Assembly: GCF_006442965.1 (NCBI RefSeq)
Contig: NZ_VFWX01000014.1
Location: 1-64,000 of the forward strand
Origin: Mesorhizobium sp. CU3
GTDB taxonomy: Bacteria; Pseudomonadota; Alphaproteobacteria; Rhizobiales; Rhizobiaceae
Reading direction: 5' to 3'
DNA: 64,000 bases
The position numbers and the translations under genes are program-made. Each line of letters opens with the position of its first letter. The first letter of the stretch is position 1. This document shows positions 33,006 through 42,135 of the stretch, one piece after another. The notes beneath the pieces were generated by a model. It was not told where the DNA came from. It saw nothing but the letters and a program-made list of their open reading frames with translations, and did no database searches.

Positions 33006-33128
33006 GGGATTATCGCAGCGGCTGAAAAGTCAGTTGCAGGGACAAGGTGACAGGATACCGTCGATTGTCCAGCGGGTCTTGCTTGCCTGGCTGTATGCGG
33101 CCCACTGGTCGCCTTGTAAGCGTTCGTC

Positions 33129-33755
33129 ATGATCCTCATCGGCCAGTACGATTCGCCCTTCGTCCGCCGCGTCGGCATCGCGCTCATGCTCTACGGCCTG
33201 CCTTTCGAGCACCGGCCATGGTCTGCCTTCGGCGACGCCGACAAGATCAGGCCCTACAACCCGCTGACGCGGGTGCCGACACTGGTGCTCGACAATGGCG
33301 AGGTGCTGATCGAAAGCCACATGATGCTCGACTATCTCGACAGTCAGGTGGCGACCGACAAGAAGCTGTTTCCGGCAAGCGAGCCGGCGCGCCGCCAGGC
33401 GCTCAAGGTCGCGGCTTTAGCCATCGGGTTGGGCGACAAGATCGTCAGCCTGTTCTACGAAAAACGAATGCACGACAAGGTCTCGGACCTGTGGGTCGGA
33501 CGCTGTCGCACGCAGATCGAGACGGTACTTGCCGTTCTGGAAGCCGACCGCGCTTTACGCCCCGGCCCCTGGTGGTTCGGCGACCGTTTCGGCCACGCCG
33601 ACATAGCGGTCGCCGTGATGCTGCGCTTTCTCGCCGATGCGCATCCCCGGCTGGTGGCGATGGCCGGCTTTCCGGCGCTCGCCGCCCATGCGGCAAGCAT
33701 GGAAGCCATGCCGGTTTTTCAAGAGATATCGCAGCCGTTTATCGCGCCGGCTTGA
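33129..33755 (+). CDS. glutathione S-transferase family protein
   Basis: A 208-residue GST. The N-terminal thioredoxin fold starts MILIGQYDSPFVRRVGIAL, with the Ser9-Pro10 region as likely catalytic residue, and ESHMMLDYLD carries the Glu-Ser that binds the gamma-glutamyl group of glutathione. The C-terminal helical domain (about 85-208) contains WWFGDRFGHADIAVAVML, the conserved N-capping box. Cytoplasmic detoxification or isomerisation is likely; substrate unknown. Ends 12 bases from the convergent ABC ATPase gene. Confidence 0.88.
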   Translation: MILIGQYDSPFVRRVGIALMLYGLPFEHRPWSAFGDADKIRPYNPLTRVPTLVLDNGEVLIESHMMLDYLDSQVATDKKLFPASEPARRQALKVAALAIGLGDKIVSLFYEKRMHDKVSDLWVGRCRTQIETVLAVLEADRALRPGPWWFGDRFGHADIAVAVMLRFLADAHPRLVAMAGFPALAAHAASMEAMPVFQEISQPFIAPA

Positions 33756-33767
33756 GCCCAGCACAGC

Positions 33768-34832
33768 CTAATGCAGCACCAGCATGTCGCCCGACGAGAA
33801 CGAGATATCCGCCTTGTCGCCGACGGCAGGCGGCGGCGTCGTCGAATTGTTGAACGTGTCGAGCGACACCGTGTTGCCGCCGATGCCGACGCGCACGCGG
33901 ATGACGGAACCCAGGAAATGCACCTCGGCGATCTCCCCCGACAGGCTGGTGTCATGGCCGGGCTGGCGCGCCAGCGAGATGGCTTCCGGCCGCAGCGCCA
34001 GCGAAAGCGTATCGCCGGACTTCGAACCGTTGAGCTTGCCCTTGAGCGAGACCTCCTGGGCGTTGACCTGCACCTTGCCGGCCGAGGCGTCCGTGACCTT
34101 GCCTTCCAGCACATTGAGCGTGCCGACGAAATTGGCGACGAATTTGGTCGCCGGCCGGTTGTAGATCTCGAACGGCGTGCCGACCTGCTCGGCTTTGCCG
34201 CCATACATCACCGCGATGCGGTCGGAGATCGACAGCGCTTCTTCCTGGTCATGCGTGACGAAGATGGTGGTGATGCCGAGCTTCTTCTGGATCGAGCGGA
34301 TTTCCTCGCGCAGCGACACGCGCACCTTGGCGTCGAGCGCCGACAGCGGCTCGTCGAGCAGAAGCAGTTTGGGTTTTGGAGCAATGGCCCGCGCCAGCGC
34401 AATGCGCTGCTGCTGGCCGCCGGAGAGCTGGTAGGGATAGCGGTCGGCCATCTGCGGCAGCTTGATGATGTCGAGCATCTCGGCGACGCGGGAATCGATA
34501 GCGGCCTTGGCCATGCCCGCCACCTTCAGCCCGAAGCCAATGTTCTGCGCCACCGTCAGGTTGGGGAACAGCGCATAGGCCTGGAACACCATGCCGACAT
34601 TGCGCTGGTTGGGCTTCAGCCTGGTGATGTCCTTGCCGGCGACGACAATCTTGCCGGCAGAAGGCTCCTCAAAGCCGGCCACCATGCGCAGCACCGTCGT
34701 CTTGCCGCAGCCCGACGGGCCGAGGAAGGAGACAAACTCGCCGGGCGCGACATCAAGATTGAAATCCTCCACCACCGTTGTGGCGCCGAAGGACTTTCGC
34801 ACATGCTGGATGGAGAGGAACGGCTCGGCCAT
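33768..34832 (-). CDS. ABC transporter ATP-binding protein (spermidine/iron type)
   Basis: A 354-residue ATPase of the PotA/FbpC group. Walker A GPSGCGKTT is at 38-46, signature LSGGQQQRIALARA at 136-149, Walker B LLLLDEPLS with Asp160/Glu161, and switch His in VTHDQEEAL. A C-terminal TOBE domain (about 280-354) is present. It is the last gene of a minus-strand binding protein-permease-permease-ATPase operon, starting 11 bases after the second permease. Confidence 0.9.
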   Translation of the reverse strand: MAEPFLSIQHVRKSFGATTVVEDFNLDVAPGEFVSFLGPSGCGKTTVLRMVAGFEEPSAGKIVVAGKDITRLKPNQRNVGMVFQAYALFPNLTVAQNIGFGLKVAGMAKAAIDSRVAEMLDIIKLPQMADRYPYQLSGGQQQRIALARAIAPKPKLLLLDEPLSALDAKVRVSLREEIRSIQKKLGITTIFVTHDQEEALSISDRIAVMYGGKAEQVGTPFEIYNRPATKFVANFVGTLNVLEGKVTDASAGKVQVNAQEVSLKGKLNGSKSGDTLSLALRPEAISLARQPGHDTSLSGEIAEVHFLGSVIRVRVGIGGNTVSLDTFNNSTTPPPAVGDKADISFSSGDMLVLH

Positions 34833-34843
34833 GGTTTTGACTT

Positions 34844-35635
34844 TCAGTTCGGGCGGTTCGCCGATTTCGGCGCGAAGCGGGACAGGATCTGGATCAGCGA
34901 CATGCAGCCCCAGGTTATCACAAAAGCGATGATGGACAGCGCCGCGGGTTCATAGGCACGGTTGGCCACCAGGTTCTGCAGATACGGACCGAAGGCTGGC
35001 CGGTTGAGCAGGCTTGCCATGGTGAATTCGCCGATGACGATAGCGAAGGTGAGGAACGCGCCCGACAGCACCGCGATCAGCACATTGGGCAGAATGACCC
35101 GGGCAACGATCGTACCCCAGCCAGCACCCAGGATCTGCGCGGCTTCCGTCAGCGTGCGCACGTCAATGGTGCGAAGACCGGTGTCTACGGCCCGGTACAT
35201 ATAAGGCAGCGCCAGTGCCGCATAGCCGATGACCAGCAATGCGTTCGCTCCCAAATTCGACCCCAGGAACGGCAACGGTGAATTCGAACCGTACATGCGG
35301 ATGTAGCCGAAGACGATGACGATGGCCGGAATGACCAGCGGCAGCAGCGTGATGAATTCCACGATCGGCCTGAGCTGCGGCAAGCGCAGGCGGATCCAAT
35401 ATGCCGTAGGCACGACGATCAGCACGCCGAGAAGGATGGTGAAGATGGCGACGACAACGGAGAACAGGAACGTCGCCTGGAACTGGCTATCGCCGAGCAC
35501 GACCTTGTAGGCGTCGAACGAATAGACGCCACGCCGCATGCGTAGCGAGAACTCGATTGTCGCGATCAGCGGAATGAAGAAATAAGCCGCGCCGAGAAGG
35601 AAGACGACCCAGGCCCAGAACTTGCCCGATTTCAT
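34844..35635 (-). CDS. ABC transporter permease (PotC/FbpB type)
   Basis: A 263-residue inner-membrane permease with six predicted helices, starting MKSGKFWAWVVFLLGAAYFF. The coupling loop reads LTEAAQILGAGWGTIVARVI, the EAA motif of polyamine/iron-type importers. The start at 35635 overlaps the previous permease's stop by 4 bases, so translation is coupled. A longer upstream frame is spurious. Confidence 0.88.
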   Translation of the reverse strand: MKSGKFWAWVVFLLGAAYFFIPLIATIEFSLRMRRGVYSFDAYKVVLGDSQFQATFLFSVVVAIFTILLGVLIVVPTAYWIRLRLPQLRPIVEFITLLPLVIPAIVIVFGYIRMYGSNSPLPFLGSNLGANALLVIGYAALALPYMYRAVDTGLRTIDVRTLTEAAQILGAGWGTIVARVILPNVLIAVLSGAFLTFAIVIGEFTMASLLNRPAFGPYLQNLVANRAYEPAALSIIAFVITWGCMSLIQILSRFAPKSANRPN

Positions 35636-36546
35636 TTCAGCCACCTCTCCGAGCGCGTCCGGAACCAGATGTAGAAGATGTTGGCAAGCCCGGTGATGAA
35701 GATCATGCCGAAGGCGATCGCATAGCCGAGATGGGCATTGTGCAGGACGTCGCCACGGATCTGGGCATAGAGCAGGATCGGCACGATGTTGAGCGACGAG
35801 CCCGTCAACGCGTAGGCGGTGGCGATGGCTCCGAAGGCGTTGGCGAACAGCAGGATTACGGTGCCGAGGAAGCTCGGCCACAGCACCGGTATCACGACGA
35901 TGCGCCAGTACTGCGCCTGCGTCGCGCCAAGCGTCGCGGCGGCCTCGCCCCATTCTTTCTTCAGCCCATCGATCGCCGGTACGATGATGACCACCATCAA
36001 CGGGATCTGGAAATAGACATAGGTGATCGTCAGTCCCCAGAACGACAGCAGGTTGAAGCCGTGCGCATATATGTTGAGCCCCACCAGCGTGTTGAGCAGG
36101 ACGGTGACGAGACCAAGCCGGCCGAGCGTAGCGATGAAGGCGAACGCCAGCGGCACGCCGGCGAAATTAGAGGCCACGCCGGAAAAGGTCAGTGTCGCCG
36201 AACGTATCCAATTGGGTAGCCCGCCGCGAACGATCGCGATGGCGATGGCGAGACCTGCGAAAGCGCCGATCAGCGATGACGCCAGGCTGACCTTTATGGA
36301 TATCCAGTAGGCGGCAACGATATTGGCCGAGAACAGCGCGACGATATTCGCGAATGTGAACTCGCCCGCGTCGTTCTGGAATGCGCCCAGCATCAGATAG
36401 AGCGTGGGCAGGATCAGGAACATCAGAGCGAAGATGAAGAACGGCGTTACGCCAAGCCATTGCGTCGGCAATCGCATGGCGCGCGCTTCCTCTGGGGGCG
36501 CGGTCTTTCCCGCAACGGCCTGGTTGGAAAGCGTAAGATCGGTCAT
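35632..36546 (-). CDS. ABC transporter permease (PotB type)
   Basis: A 304-residue permease with six predicted helices, the first near residue 31 (WLGVTPFFIFALMFLILPTL). The coupling loop is WGEAAATLGATQAQYWRIVV. The N-terminal 25 residues (MTDLTLSNQAVAGKTAPPEE...) are cytoplasmic and polar. It forms the channel with the following permease. The binding-protein gene precedes it by 62 bases. Confidence 0.88.
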   Translation of the reverse strand: MTDLTLSNQAVAGKTAPPEEARAMRLPTQWLGVTPFFIFALMFLILPTLYLMLGAFQNDAGEFTFANIVALFSANIVAAYWISIKVSLASSLIGAFAGLAIAIAIVRGGLPNWIRSATLTFSGVASNFAGVPLAFAFIATLGRLGLVTVLLNTLVGLNIYAHGFNLLSFWGLTITYVYFQIPLMVVIIVPAIDGLKKEWGEAAATLGATQAQYWRIVVIPVLWPSFLGTVILLFANAFGAIATAYALTGSSLNIVPILLYAQIRGDVLHNAHLGYAIAFGMIFITGLANIFYIWFRTRSERWLK

Positions 36547-36608
36547 GCGCCGGCTACCGTCTTGGAGGAAAGTCCGGGCGGCCTGGCGGCCGCCCGGGGA
36601 TTGCAGTC

Positions 36609-37715
36609 TTACTTGACGTTGGCGCCGACGACGGCGTCCCAGTTCTTGGTGATGGCTTCCTTGGCCTTGCCCTGCTCGTCGAGCGACGGGAACACGGCCG
36701 AGGCATAGGACTCGGCCGGCGGCAACTTGGCCAGCACGTCTGCCGGGATCTTGCCGTTCTTGGCGAGATCGTTGAAGCGGATCGGGTGGCAATAGCCCTT
36801 CAGCCAGCCGATCTGGCCCTCGTCGGAATAGAGGTATTCCATCCACAGCTTGGCGGCGTTCGGATGCGGCGCGTAGGCGCTGATCGCCTGCACATAGACA
36901 CCGGCGACGACGCCGGTCTTCGGCACGATGACGTCGACGGGCGGGTTGCCCTTCAGCGTGTCGCGGCCGGCAAGCGCGTTGTAGTCCCAGGTGACGAGGA
37001 TCGGCGTCTGACCCTGGGCGAGCGTCGCCGTCTTGCCGATGACCGGCACGAAATTGCCGGCTGCGTTGAGCTTCTTGAAGTAGTCAAGACCGGCGGTGCC
37101 TGCGGCTTCACCTGCGGCGGCGCCACCGGAAAGGCCGGCAGCATAGACCGCCTGGATGGCCTGGTTCGAAGCACGCGGATCACCGGCCAACGCGACCGAG
37201 TTGGCGAATTCCGGCTTCAGCAGATCGGCCCAGTCGGTCGGCGATTCCTTAACCAGATCCTTGTTCACCTGGAAGGCGAGCACACCGTAGTAGTCGCCGT
37301 ACCAGGCGCCATCGGCGTCCTTGGCGCTGTCAGGAATCGAGTCCCAGGTCGACACCTTATAGGGCATCAGCAAACCGTCGGCCTTGGCCGTCGGACCGAA
37401 GGACAGACCGACGTCGATCACGTCGGGAGCCTGCGGGCCCTTATTGTCCTTGTTTGCCTTGATCGCCTCGACCTCGTCACCCGAACCGGCGTCGGGATTG
37501 AGCTCGTTGATGGTGATTTCCGGATACTTAGCCTTGAAACCGTCGATCACTGCCCCGTAGCCGCACCAGTCATGCGGAAGCGCGATGGTGGTGAGCTGGC
37601 CTTCAGCCTTCGCGGCCTTGACGAGATCGTCCATCGAATCCGCGGACGAAATCACCGTCGACGCAAAGAGCGCCGCGGCCGAAAGGGAAAGCACTTTCCC
37701 CGTGAACTTGAACAT
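36609..37715 (-). CDS. ABC transporter substrate-binding protein (PotD/AfuA-like)
   Basis: A 368-residue periplasmic binding protein with a signal peptide MFKFTGKVLSLSAAALFAST and cleavage near residue 25. The mature N-terminus, DDLVKAAKAEGQLTTIALPH, is typical of the extracellular solute-binding group that includes iron, polyamine and phosphonate binders. GGAGAGA stands upstream of ATG 37715; a longer frame reading upstream is rejected. It heads the four-gene importer. The neighbouring amine-type catabolic genes make a polyamine or similar amine a reasonable guess for the ligand, but the sequence does not prove it. Confidence 0.87.
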   Translation of the reverse strand: MFKFTGKVLSLSAAALFASTVISSADSMDDLVKAAKAEGQLTTIALPHDWCGYGAVIDGFKAKYPEITINELNPDAGSGDEVEAIKANKDNKGPQAPDVIDVGLSFGPTAKADGLLMPYKVSTWDSIPDSAKDADGAWYGDYYGVLAFQVNKDLVKESPTDWADLLKPEFANSVALAGDPRASNQAIQAVYAAGLSGGAAAGEAAGTAGLDYFKKLNAAGNFVPVIGKTATLAQGQTPILVTWDYNALAGRDTLKGNPPVDVIVPKTGVVAGVYVQAISAYAPHPNAAKLWMEYLYSDEGQIGWLKGYCHPIRFNDLAKNGKIPADVLAKLPPAESYASAVFPSLDEQGKAKEAITKNWDAVVGANVK

Positions 37716-37838
37716 TTGTTCTCTCCGTTGAACTGGCGCGCTTAAGCGCCTGCGATGCGGGTATCGTTTTCGTGTGACAGCCAGATGAAGGCTTTTTGAA
37801 ACCGGAGCCCCGCGGCACAAAAAGTTAACTCTTTTTAA

Positions 37839-37859
37839 CGGGCTGTAGCAATTAGCCCG
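37839..37859 (-). other. stem-loop between the iron-ADH and ABC operons
   Basis: CGGGCT-AATTGCTAC-AGCCCG on the minus strand, with TTAAAAAGAG after it. It lies in the 246-base gap between the iron alcohol dehydrogenase stop and the ABC binding-protein start. There is no T-run, so it is a weak terminator candidate at best. The rest of the gap is AT-richer and probably holds the importer's promoter. Confidence 0.35.
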
Positions 37860-37961
37860 CACTTAATTTTCCGGCTAATGGTTATCTCCCTTGATTTTTG
37901 CCCCTTCTCCCTTTTCTCGAGTGTTCCCTTATTCAACTTTATAGGCATGGGAAGCCGGCTT

Positions 37962-39134
37962 TCATACCTCGCCGGCGATCGCATTTTCGAGCAGCGTCAG
38001 CGCCGCCTTCTTGGTGAGCTTGACAGGATTGCCGCCCGCCGTCGGGTCGACCACCGCCATGTCGGCGATCAGGCCCTTGCGCTTCTTGTCCATGTCGAGG
38101 CCTTTGATCAGGCCGGGCAGCGCATGCGGCACCTTGAGCTCCTTGCGCATCTTGATGATCGCCTTAGCGAAGCCGTCGAAGCCGCCCTTGATGCCGCAAT
38201 AGGCGGCAAGCCGGGCGATGCGGTCCTCGATCGCCTCGCGATTGAAGGCGAGCACATAGGGCATGAATACCGCATTGGTCATGCCGTGATGGGTGTCGTA
38301 AAGCGCGCCGATCGGATGCGACAGCGAGTGGATGGCGCCGAGCCCCTTCTGGAACGCGGTGGCGCCCATGGCGGCGGCACTCATCATATGGGCGCGTGCG
38401 ACCAGATCCTTGCCGTTGGCGAAGGCCTTGGGCAGGTTCTCGAAAACCAGCCTGATGCCCTCGACAGCAATGCCGTCGGCCATCGGATGATAGCCGGGGG
38501 CGCAATAGGCCTCCAGGCAGTGGGCGAGCGCGTCCATGCCGGTGCCGGCGGTGATGAAGCCCGGCATGCCGACCGACAGTTCCGGATCGGCAATCACGAT
38601 GGCCGGCAACAGCTTGGGATGGAAGATGACCTTCTTGGTGTGGGTCTCCTCATTGGTGATGACGCCGGCGCGGCCGACTTCCGATCCGGTGCCGGCCGTG
38701 GTCGGCACCGCGATGATCGGCGCGATGGCGTCGGAATTGGCGCGCGTCCACCAGTCTCCGACATCCTCGAAATCCCACACCGGCCGCGTCTGCCCCGCCT
38801 GGAAGGCGATCAACTTGCCGAGGTCGAGCGCCGAGCCGCCGCCGAAGGCGATGACGCCGTCATGCTTGCCCTTCTTGAACACGGCGATGCCGACGGTGAG
38901 GTTGGACTCGACCGGGTTCGGCCTCACCTCGGAGAAGACGCCGTAAGGAATCTTGGCGTCGTCGAGTATCTTCAGCGTCGAAGCGACGACCGGCAGCTTG
39001 GCCAGGCCGGGATCGGTGACGAACAGCGGCCGCTTGATGCCGGTGGCCGCCAGCACGTCGGGCAGTTCCTTGATGCGGCCGGCGCCGAAGCGGACGGTGG
39101 TCGGGTAGTTCCATTTGGAAATCAGCTTGGACAT
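37962..39134 (-). CDS. iron-containing alcohol dehydrogenase
   Basis: A 390-residue group III (Fe-dependent) alcohol dehydrogenase. NAD site GGGSALDLGK sits near residues 98-107, and the metal ligands are in GTGMDALAHCLEAY (Asp, His) and AIHSLSHPIGALYDTHHG (His, His). These enzymes interconvert aldehydes or semialdehydes and alcohols. It follows the aldehyde dehydrogenase gene by 18 bases and is the last gene of the minus-strand amine cluster. A semialdehyde such as succinate or glutarate semialdehyde-type intermediate is plausible as substrate. Confidence 0.88.
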   Translation of the reverse strand: MSKLISKWNYPTTVRFGAGRIKELPDVLAATGIKRPLFVTDPGLAKLPVVASTLKILDDAKIPYGVFSEVRPNPVESNLTVGIAVFKKGKHDGVIAFGGGSALDLGKLIAFQAGQTRPVWDFEDVGDWWTRANSDAIAPIIAVPTTAGTGSEVGRAGVITNEETHTKKVIFHPKLLPAIVIADPELSVGMPGFITAGTGMDALAHCLEAYCAPGYHPMADGIAVEGIRLVFENLPKAFANGKDLVARAHMMSAAAMGATAFQKGLGAIHSLSHPIGALYDTHHGMTNAVFMPYVLAFNREAIEDRIARLAAYCGIKGGFDGFAKAIIKMRKELKVPHALPGLIKGLDMDKKRKGLIADMAVVDPTAGGNPVKLTKKAALTLLENAIAGEV

Positions 39135-39152
39135 TGTTCGTCTTTCGAAAGG

Positions 39153-40541
39153 TCAGATTGCTTCGCGCAAGTGGTAGGATTTCGGCCGGGTCAGATTGTC
39201 GTAGCCGATGGCCGAGAGTGCGGCGCCCTTGCCGGTGTCCTTGACGCCGGTCCAGACCAGCGCCGGATCGAGATAGTCGCAGCGGTTCATGAACACCGTC
39301 CCGGTCTCGACCCGGTCGCCGATAGCCATGGCGCGATCGGTATCGCGGGTCCAGATCGAGGCCGTCAGGCCGTAGGGACTGTCGTTCATCAGTGCTATGG
39401 CTTCCTCGTCGTTACGCACCTTCATGATGCCGACGATCGGCCCGAAACTTTCCTCGCGCATGACGCTCATCTGGTGGTCGACCTCGGTCAGCACTTCGGG
39501 CGCCAGATAGGGCGAGCCTTCGCGGTCGTTCTCGACCTTCATGTTGATATGCGCCTTGGCACCCTTGCGCAGCGCCTCGGCTTTCTGCTCGCGGATCAGG
39601 TCGGCAAAGCGCGCCTGCGCCATCGGCCCCATCGTCGTCGCCTGCTCCAGCGGATTGCCGACGACATAATTTTTGGTCTCGGCGATGAAGCCTTCGACGA
39701 ATTCGTCATAGACCTTCTCATGCACATAGACGCGCTCGATGCCGCAGCAGCACTGTCCCGAATTGAAGAAGGCGCCGTCGACCAGGTTGGCGACCGCGTG
39801 GTCCATCTTGGCGTCGGGCAGCACATAGGCCGGGTCCTTACCGCCAAGCTCGAGCCCGAGGCTCATGAAGGTGCCGGCCGCTGCTTTTTCGATGGCGCGG
39901 CCGCCGCCGACCGAACCGGTGAAGTTGACATGGTCGATCTTGCCGGAACCGAGCAGCTTTTCGGTCTGGGCGTGGTTCATGACCAGGTTCTGGAACAGGC
40001 CCTTGGGCAGGCCGGCCTTGTCGAAAGCCTGCTGGAAACGCTCGCCGACCAGCAGCGTCTGCGCGGCGTGCTTCAGGATGACGGCGCTGCCCGACATCAG
40101 CGCCGGCACGATGGTGTTGACCGCGGTGAGATAGGGATAGTTCCACGGCGCGATGACCATGACGACGCCGAGCGGCACCTTCTTCACGTAGCGGCGGAAT
40201 CCGTCCTTCGGGTTGGAAGCCAGCACCGGCTTGAGCGCCTGTTCGGCGATCTCCACCATATAGTTGGTGCGTTCCTTGACGCCGCCGAACTCGCCGCCAT
40301 AGCGCACCGGCCGTCCCATCTGCCAGGCGATTTCCGGCACGATCTCGTCGGTCATCGCGACCAGCGCTTCGAGCATCGCCAGCATGTACTTGCCGCGCTC
40401 GACGACAGGCGTCTCAGCCCATTTCTCCTGCGCCGCCCTGGCGCGCTCGACAGCGGCGTTGATCGCCTGGTCGCTCGCAACGGGACGCTCGGCATAGATC
40501 GAGCCGTCGATGGGGGATTTCAGTTTGACCGTTTCGGTCAT
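39153..40541 (-). CDS. aldehyde dehydrogenase family protein
   Basis: A 462-residue ALDH. It has APWNYPYLTAV (131-141), NFTGSVGGGRA (207-217), LELGGKD with general base Glu231, and SGQCCCGIER with catalytic Cys265. It is shorter than the family norm at the N-terminus but has all key residues. In the cluster it would oxidise the aldehyde produced from a gamma-glutamylated amine or its free product. 138 bases downstream of the glutamine synthetase-like gene; cotranscribed with the iron ADH gene. Confidence 0.88.
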   Translation of the reverse strand: MTETVKLKSPIDGSIYAERPVASDQAINAAVERARAAQEKWAETPVVERGKYMLAMLEALVAMTDEIVPEIAWQMGRPVRYGGEFGGVKERTNYMVEIAEQALKPVLASNPKDGFRRYVKKVPLGVVMVIAPWNYPYLTAVNTIVPALMSGSAVILKHAAQTLLVGERFQQAFDKAGLPKGLFQNLVMNHAQTEKLLGSGKIDHVNFTGSVGGGRAIEKAAAGTFMSLGLELGGKDPAYVLPDAKMDHAVANLVDGAFFNSGQCCCGIERVYVHEKVYDEFVEGFIAETKNYVVGNPLEQATTMGPMAQARFADLIREQKAEALRKGAKAHINMKVENDREGSPYLAPEVLTEVDHQMSVMREESFGPIVGIMKVRNDEEAIALMNDSPYGLTASIWTRDTDRAMAIGDRVETGTVFMNRCDYLDPALVWTGVKDTGKGAALSAIGYDNLTRPKSYHLREAI

Positions 40542-40679
40542 GTCTTCCTCGCAGTTTACAATAAACTTGAATCACGTGGCTGGCGCTGCCTTTCGCACCA
40601 GCCGGCACCATCTGCCCGAATGCCAAGGCCCTCTCTTCCGTCAATGCGAAAGCAGGGGCAGTGCCGATCTCAAGGCACT

Positions 40680-42050
40680 TTAGTACCGTTCGAAGCCTCG
40701 ATGCAGTTCCCAATCCGTAATGCGGCGGTCGTATTCGAACTGCTCCCAGCGGGCGGTGTGCACATAGTGCTCGATCACCGCCTCGCCGAAGGCCTGTTTC
40801 AGCATCTTCGACTTGGCCAGCGTCTCGGTGGCGTCGCGCAGCGTCTTCGGGATCTCCGGCAGCCGCGAAGCCTGGTAGGCATCGCCGACGAAAGGCTTCT
40901 GCAACTCCAGCTTCTCGTCGATGCCGGCCAGCCCCGACGCGATCAGCGCCGCGAAGGCGAGGTAGGGGTTGAGGTCGGCGCCGCCGATGCGGCACTCCAT
41001 GCGGATGCCCTTGGTGCCCTCGCCGCAAAGGCGGAAGCCGGCGGTACGGTTGTCCTCGCTCCACATGATCTTGGTCGGCGCGAAGGTGCCGGCCTGGAAG
41101 CGTTTGTAGGAGTTGATGTAGGGCGCCAGGAACCAAGTGAACTCCTTGGCATACTTCAACTGCCCGGCCGCCCATTGCTGGCCGAGGGTGGACAGCGTCC
41201 AATCAGCCTTCTTGTCGAAGAACAGCGGCGTCTTGCCGTCGGCGCTCCACAGCGAATTGTGGATGTGGCTGGAATTGCCGGCCAGGCCATAATTGTACTT
41301 GGCCATGAACGAGATGGCCTTGCCTTCGGAATCGGCGATCTCCTTGGCGCCGTTCTTCAGGATGACGTGGCGGTCGGCCATGTCGAGCGCTTCGGCATAG
41401 CGCACATTGATCTCTTCCTGTCCGGGACCCCACTCGCCCTTCGAGTTCTCGATCGGAATTCCGGCCGCCTCCATCTCGTTGCGCAGCCGGCGCATGACGC
41501 CTTCTTCCTTGGAAGTGATGCCGATCTGGTAGTCGCCGATATAGGGCGAGGCCGAGTCCAGCCCCTGCCAGTGTTTCTTGCGGGCCGAATCGTAGGTTTC
41601 GCTGAACAGGTAGAATTCGAGCTCGGAAGCGAAATAGCCGATATAGCCGCGTTCCTTCAGCCGATTGACCTGCTTCTTCAAGATGGCGCGCGGCGAGTGG
41701 CCAAGATCCTCATGCGTGTGATGGTCGAGCACGTCGCAGATGACCAGCGCCGTCTTTTCCAGCCATGGAATGCGCCGCAGCGTCGACAGATCCGGCTTCA
41801 TGACGAAGTCGCCATAGCCCTTCGACCAGCTCGCCGCCTTGTAGCCCGGCACCGGCTCCATATCGATATCGCAGGCCAAGAGATAGTTGCAGCCATGCGT
41901 CTCGCCATGCGCGGAATCGACGAAATACTGGGCCAGGAAGCGTTTTCCCGAGAGGCGGCCCTGCATGTCGACGATGCAGGCCAGCACCGTGTCGATCTCG
42001 CCGTTCGAGACCGCTTTCTTCAATTGATCGAACGAGAAATTCCCGGCCAT
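40680..42050 (-). CDS. glutamine synthetase family protein (gamma-glutamylamide synthetase-like)
   Basis: A 456-residue ATP-dependent ligase of the GS superfamily. Metal and substrate sites are visible: FASELEFYLF (Glu), GPGQEEINVRYAEALDMADR, GNSSHIHNSLW (His) and MECRIGGADLNPYLAFAALI. It lacks the adenylylation tyrosine loop of GlnA, and the context of amine permease, ALDH and ADH points to the PuuA/GlnA3 group that links glutamate to putrescine, ethanolamine or another amine. The amine is not defined. A strong stem-loop precedes it in the gap after the permease gene. Confidence 0.82.
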   Translation of the reverse strand: MAGNFSFDQLKKAVSNGEIDTVLACIVDMQGRLSGKRFLAQYFVDSAHGETHGCNYLLACDIDMEPVPGYKAASWSKGYGDFVMKPDLSTLRRIPWLEKTALVICDVLDHHTHEDLGHSPRAILKKQVNRLKERGYIGYFASELEFYLFSETYDSARKKHWQGLDSASPYIGDYQIGITSKEEGVMRRLRNEMEAAGIPIENSKGEWGPGQEEINVRYAEALDMADRHVILKNGAKEIADSEGKAISFMAKYNYGLAGNSSHIHNSLWSADGKTPLFFDKKADWTLSTLGQQWAAGQLKYAKEFTWFLAPYINSYKRFQAGTFAPTKIMWSEDNRTAGFRLCGEGTKGIRMECRIGGADLNPYLAFAALIASGLAGIDEKLELQKPFVGDAYQASRLPEIPKTLRDATETLAKSKMLKQAFGEAVIEHYVHTARWEQFEYDRRITDWELHRGFERY

Positions 42051-42093
42051 ACCTTTGGCGCTCCAGTGCTTGGTCGTTGAGAGGGAAAACGAG

Positions 42094-42120
42094 CCATGGC
42101 CGGCGGGATGCCGGCCATGG
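42094..42120 (-). other. 11-bp stem-loop between permease and GS-like genes
   Basis: CCATGGCCGGC-GGGAT-GCCGGCCATGG, a perfect 11-bp stem with a 5-base loop (42094-42104 and 42110-42120). It lies just after the permease stop. No T-tract, so it probably trims or stabilises the message rather than ending it. Confidence 0.6.
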
Positions 42121-42135
42121 CCATGGTGGTGGGTA

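Noticed and set aside
37878..42080. 1400-codon plus-strand frame
   Set aside because: It runs opposite three well-supported genes (Fe-ADH, ALDH, GS-like) and has no domain; it is an antisense shadow.
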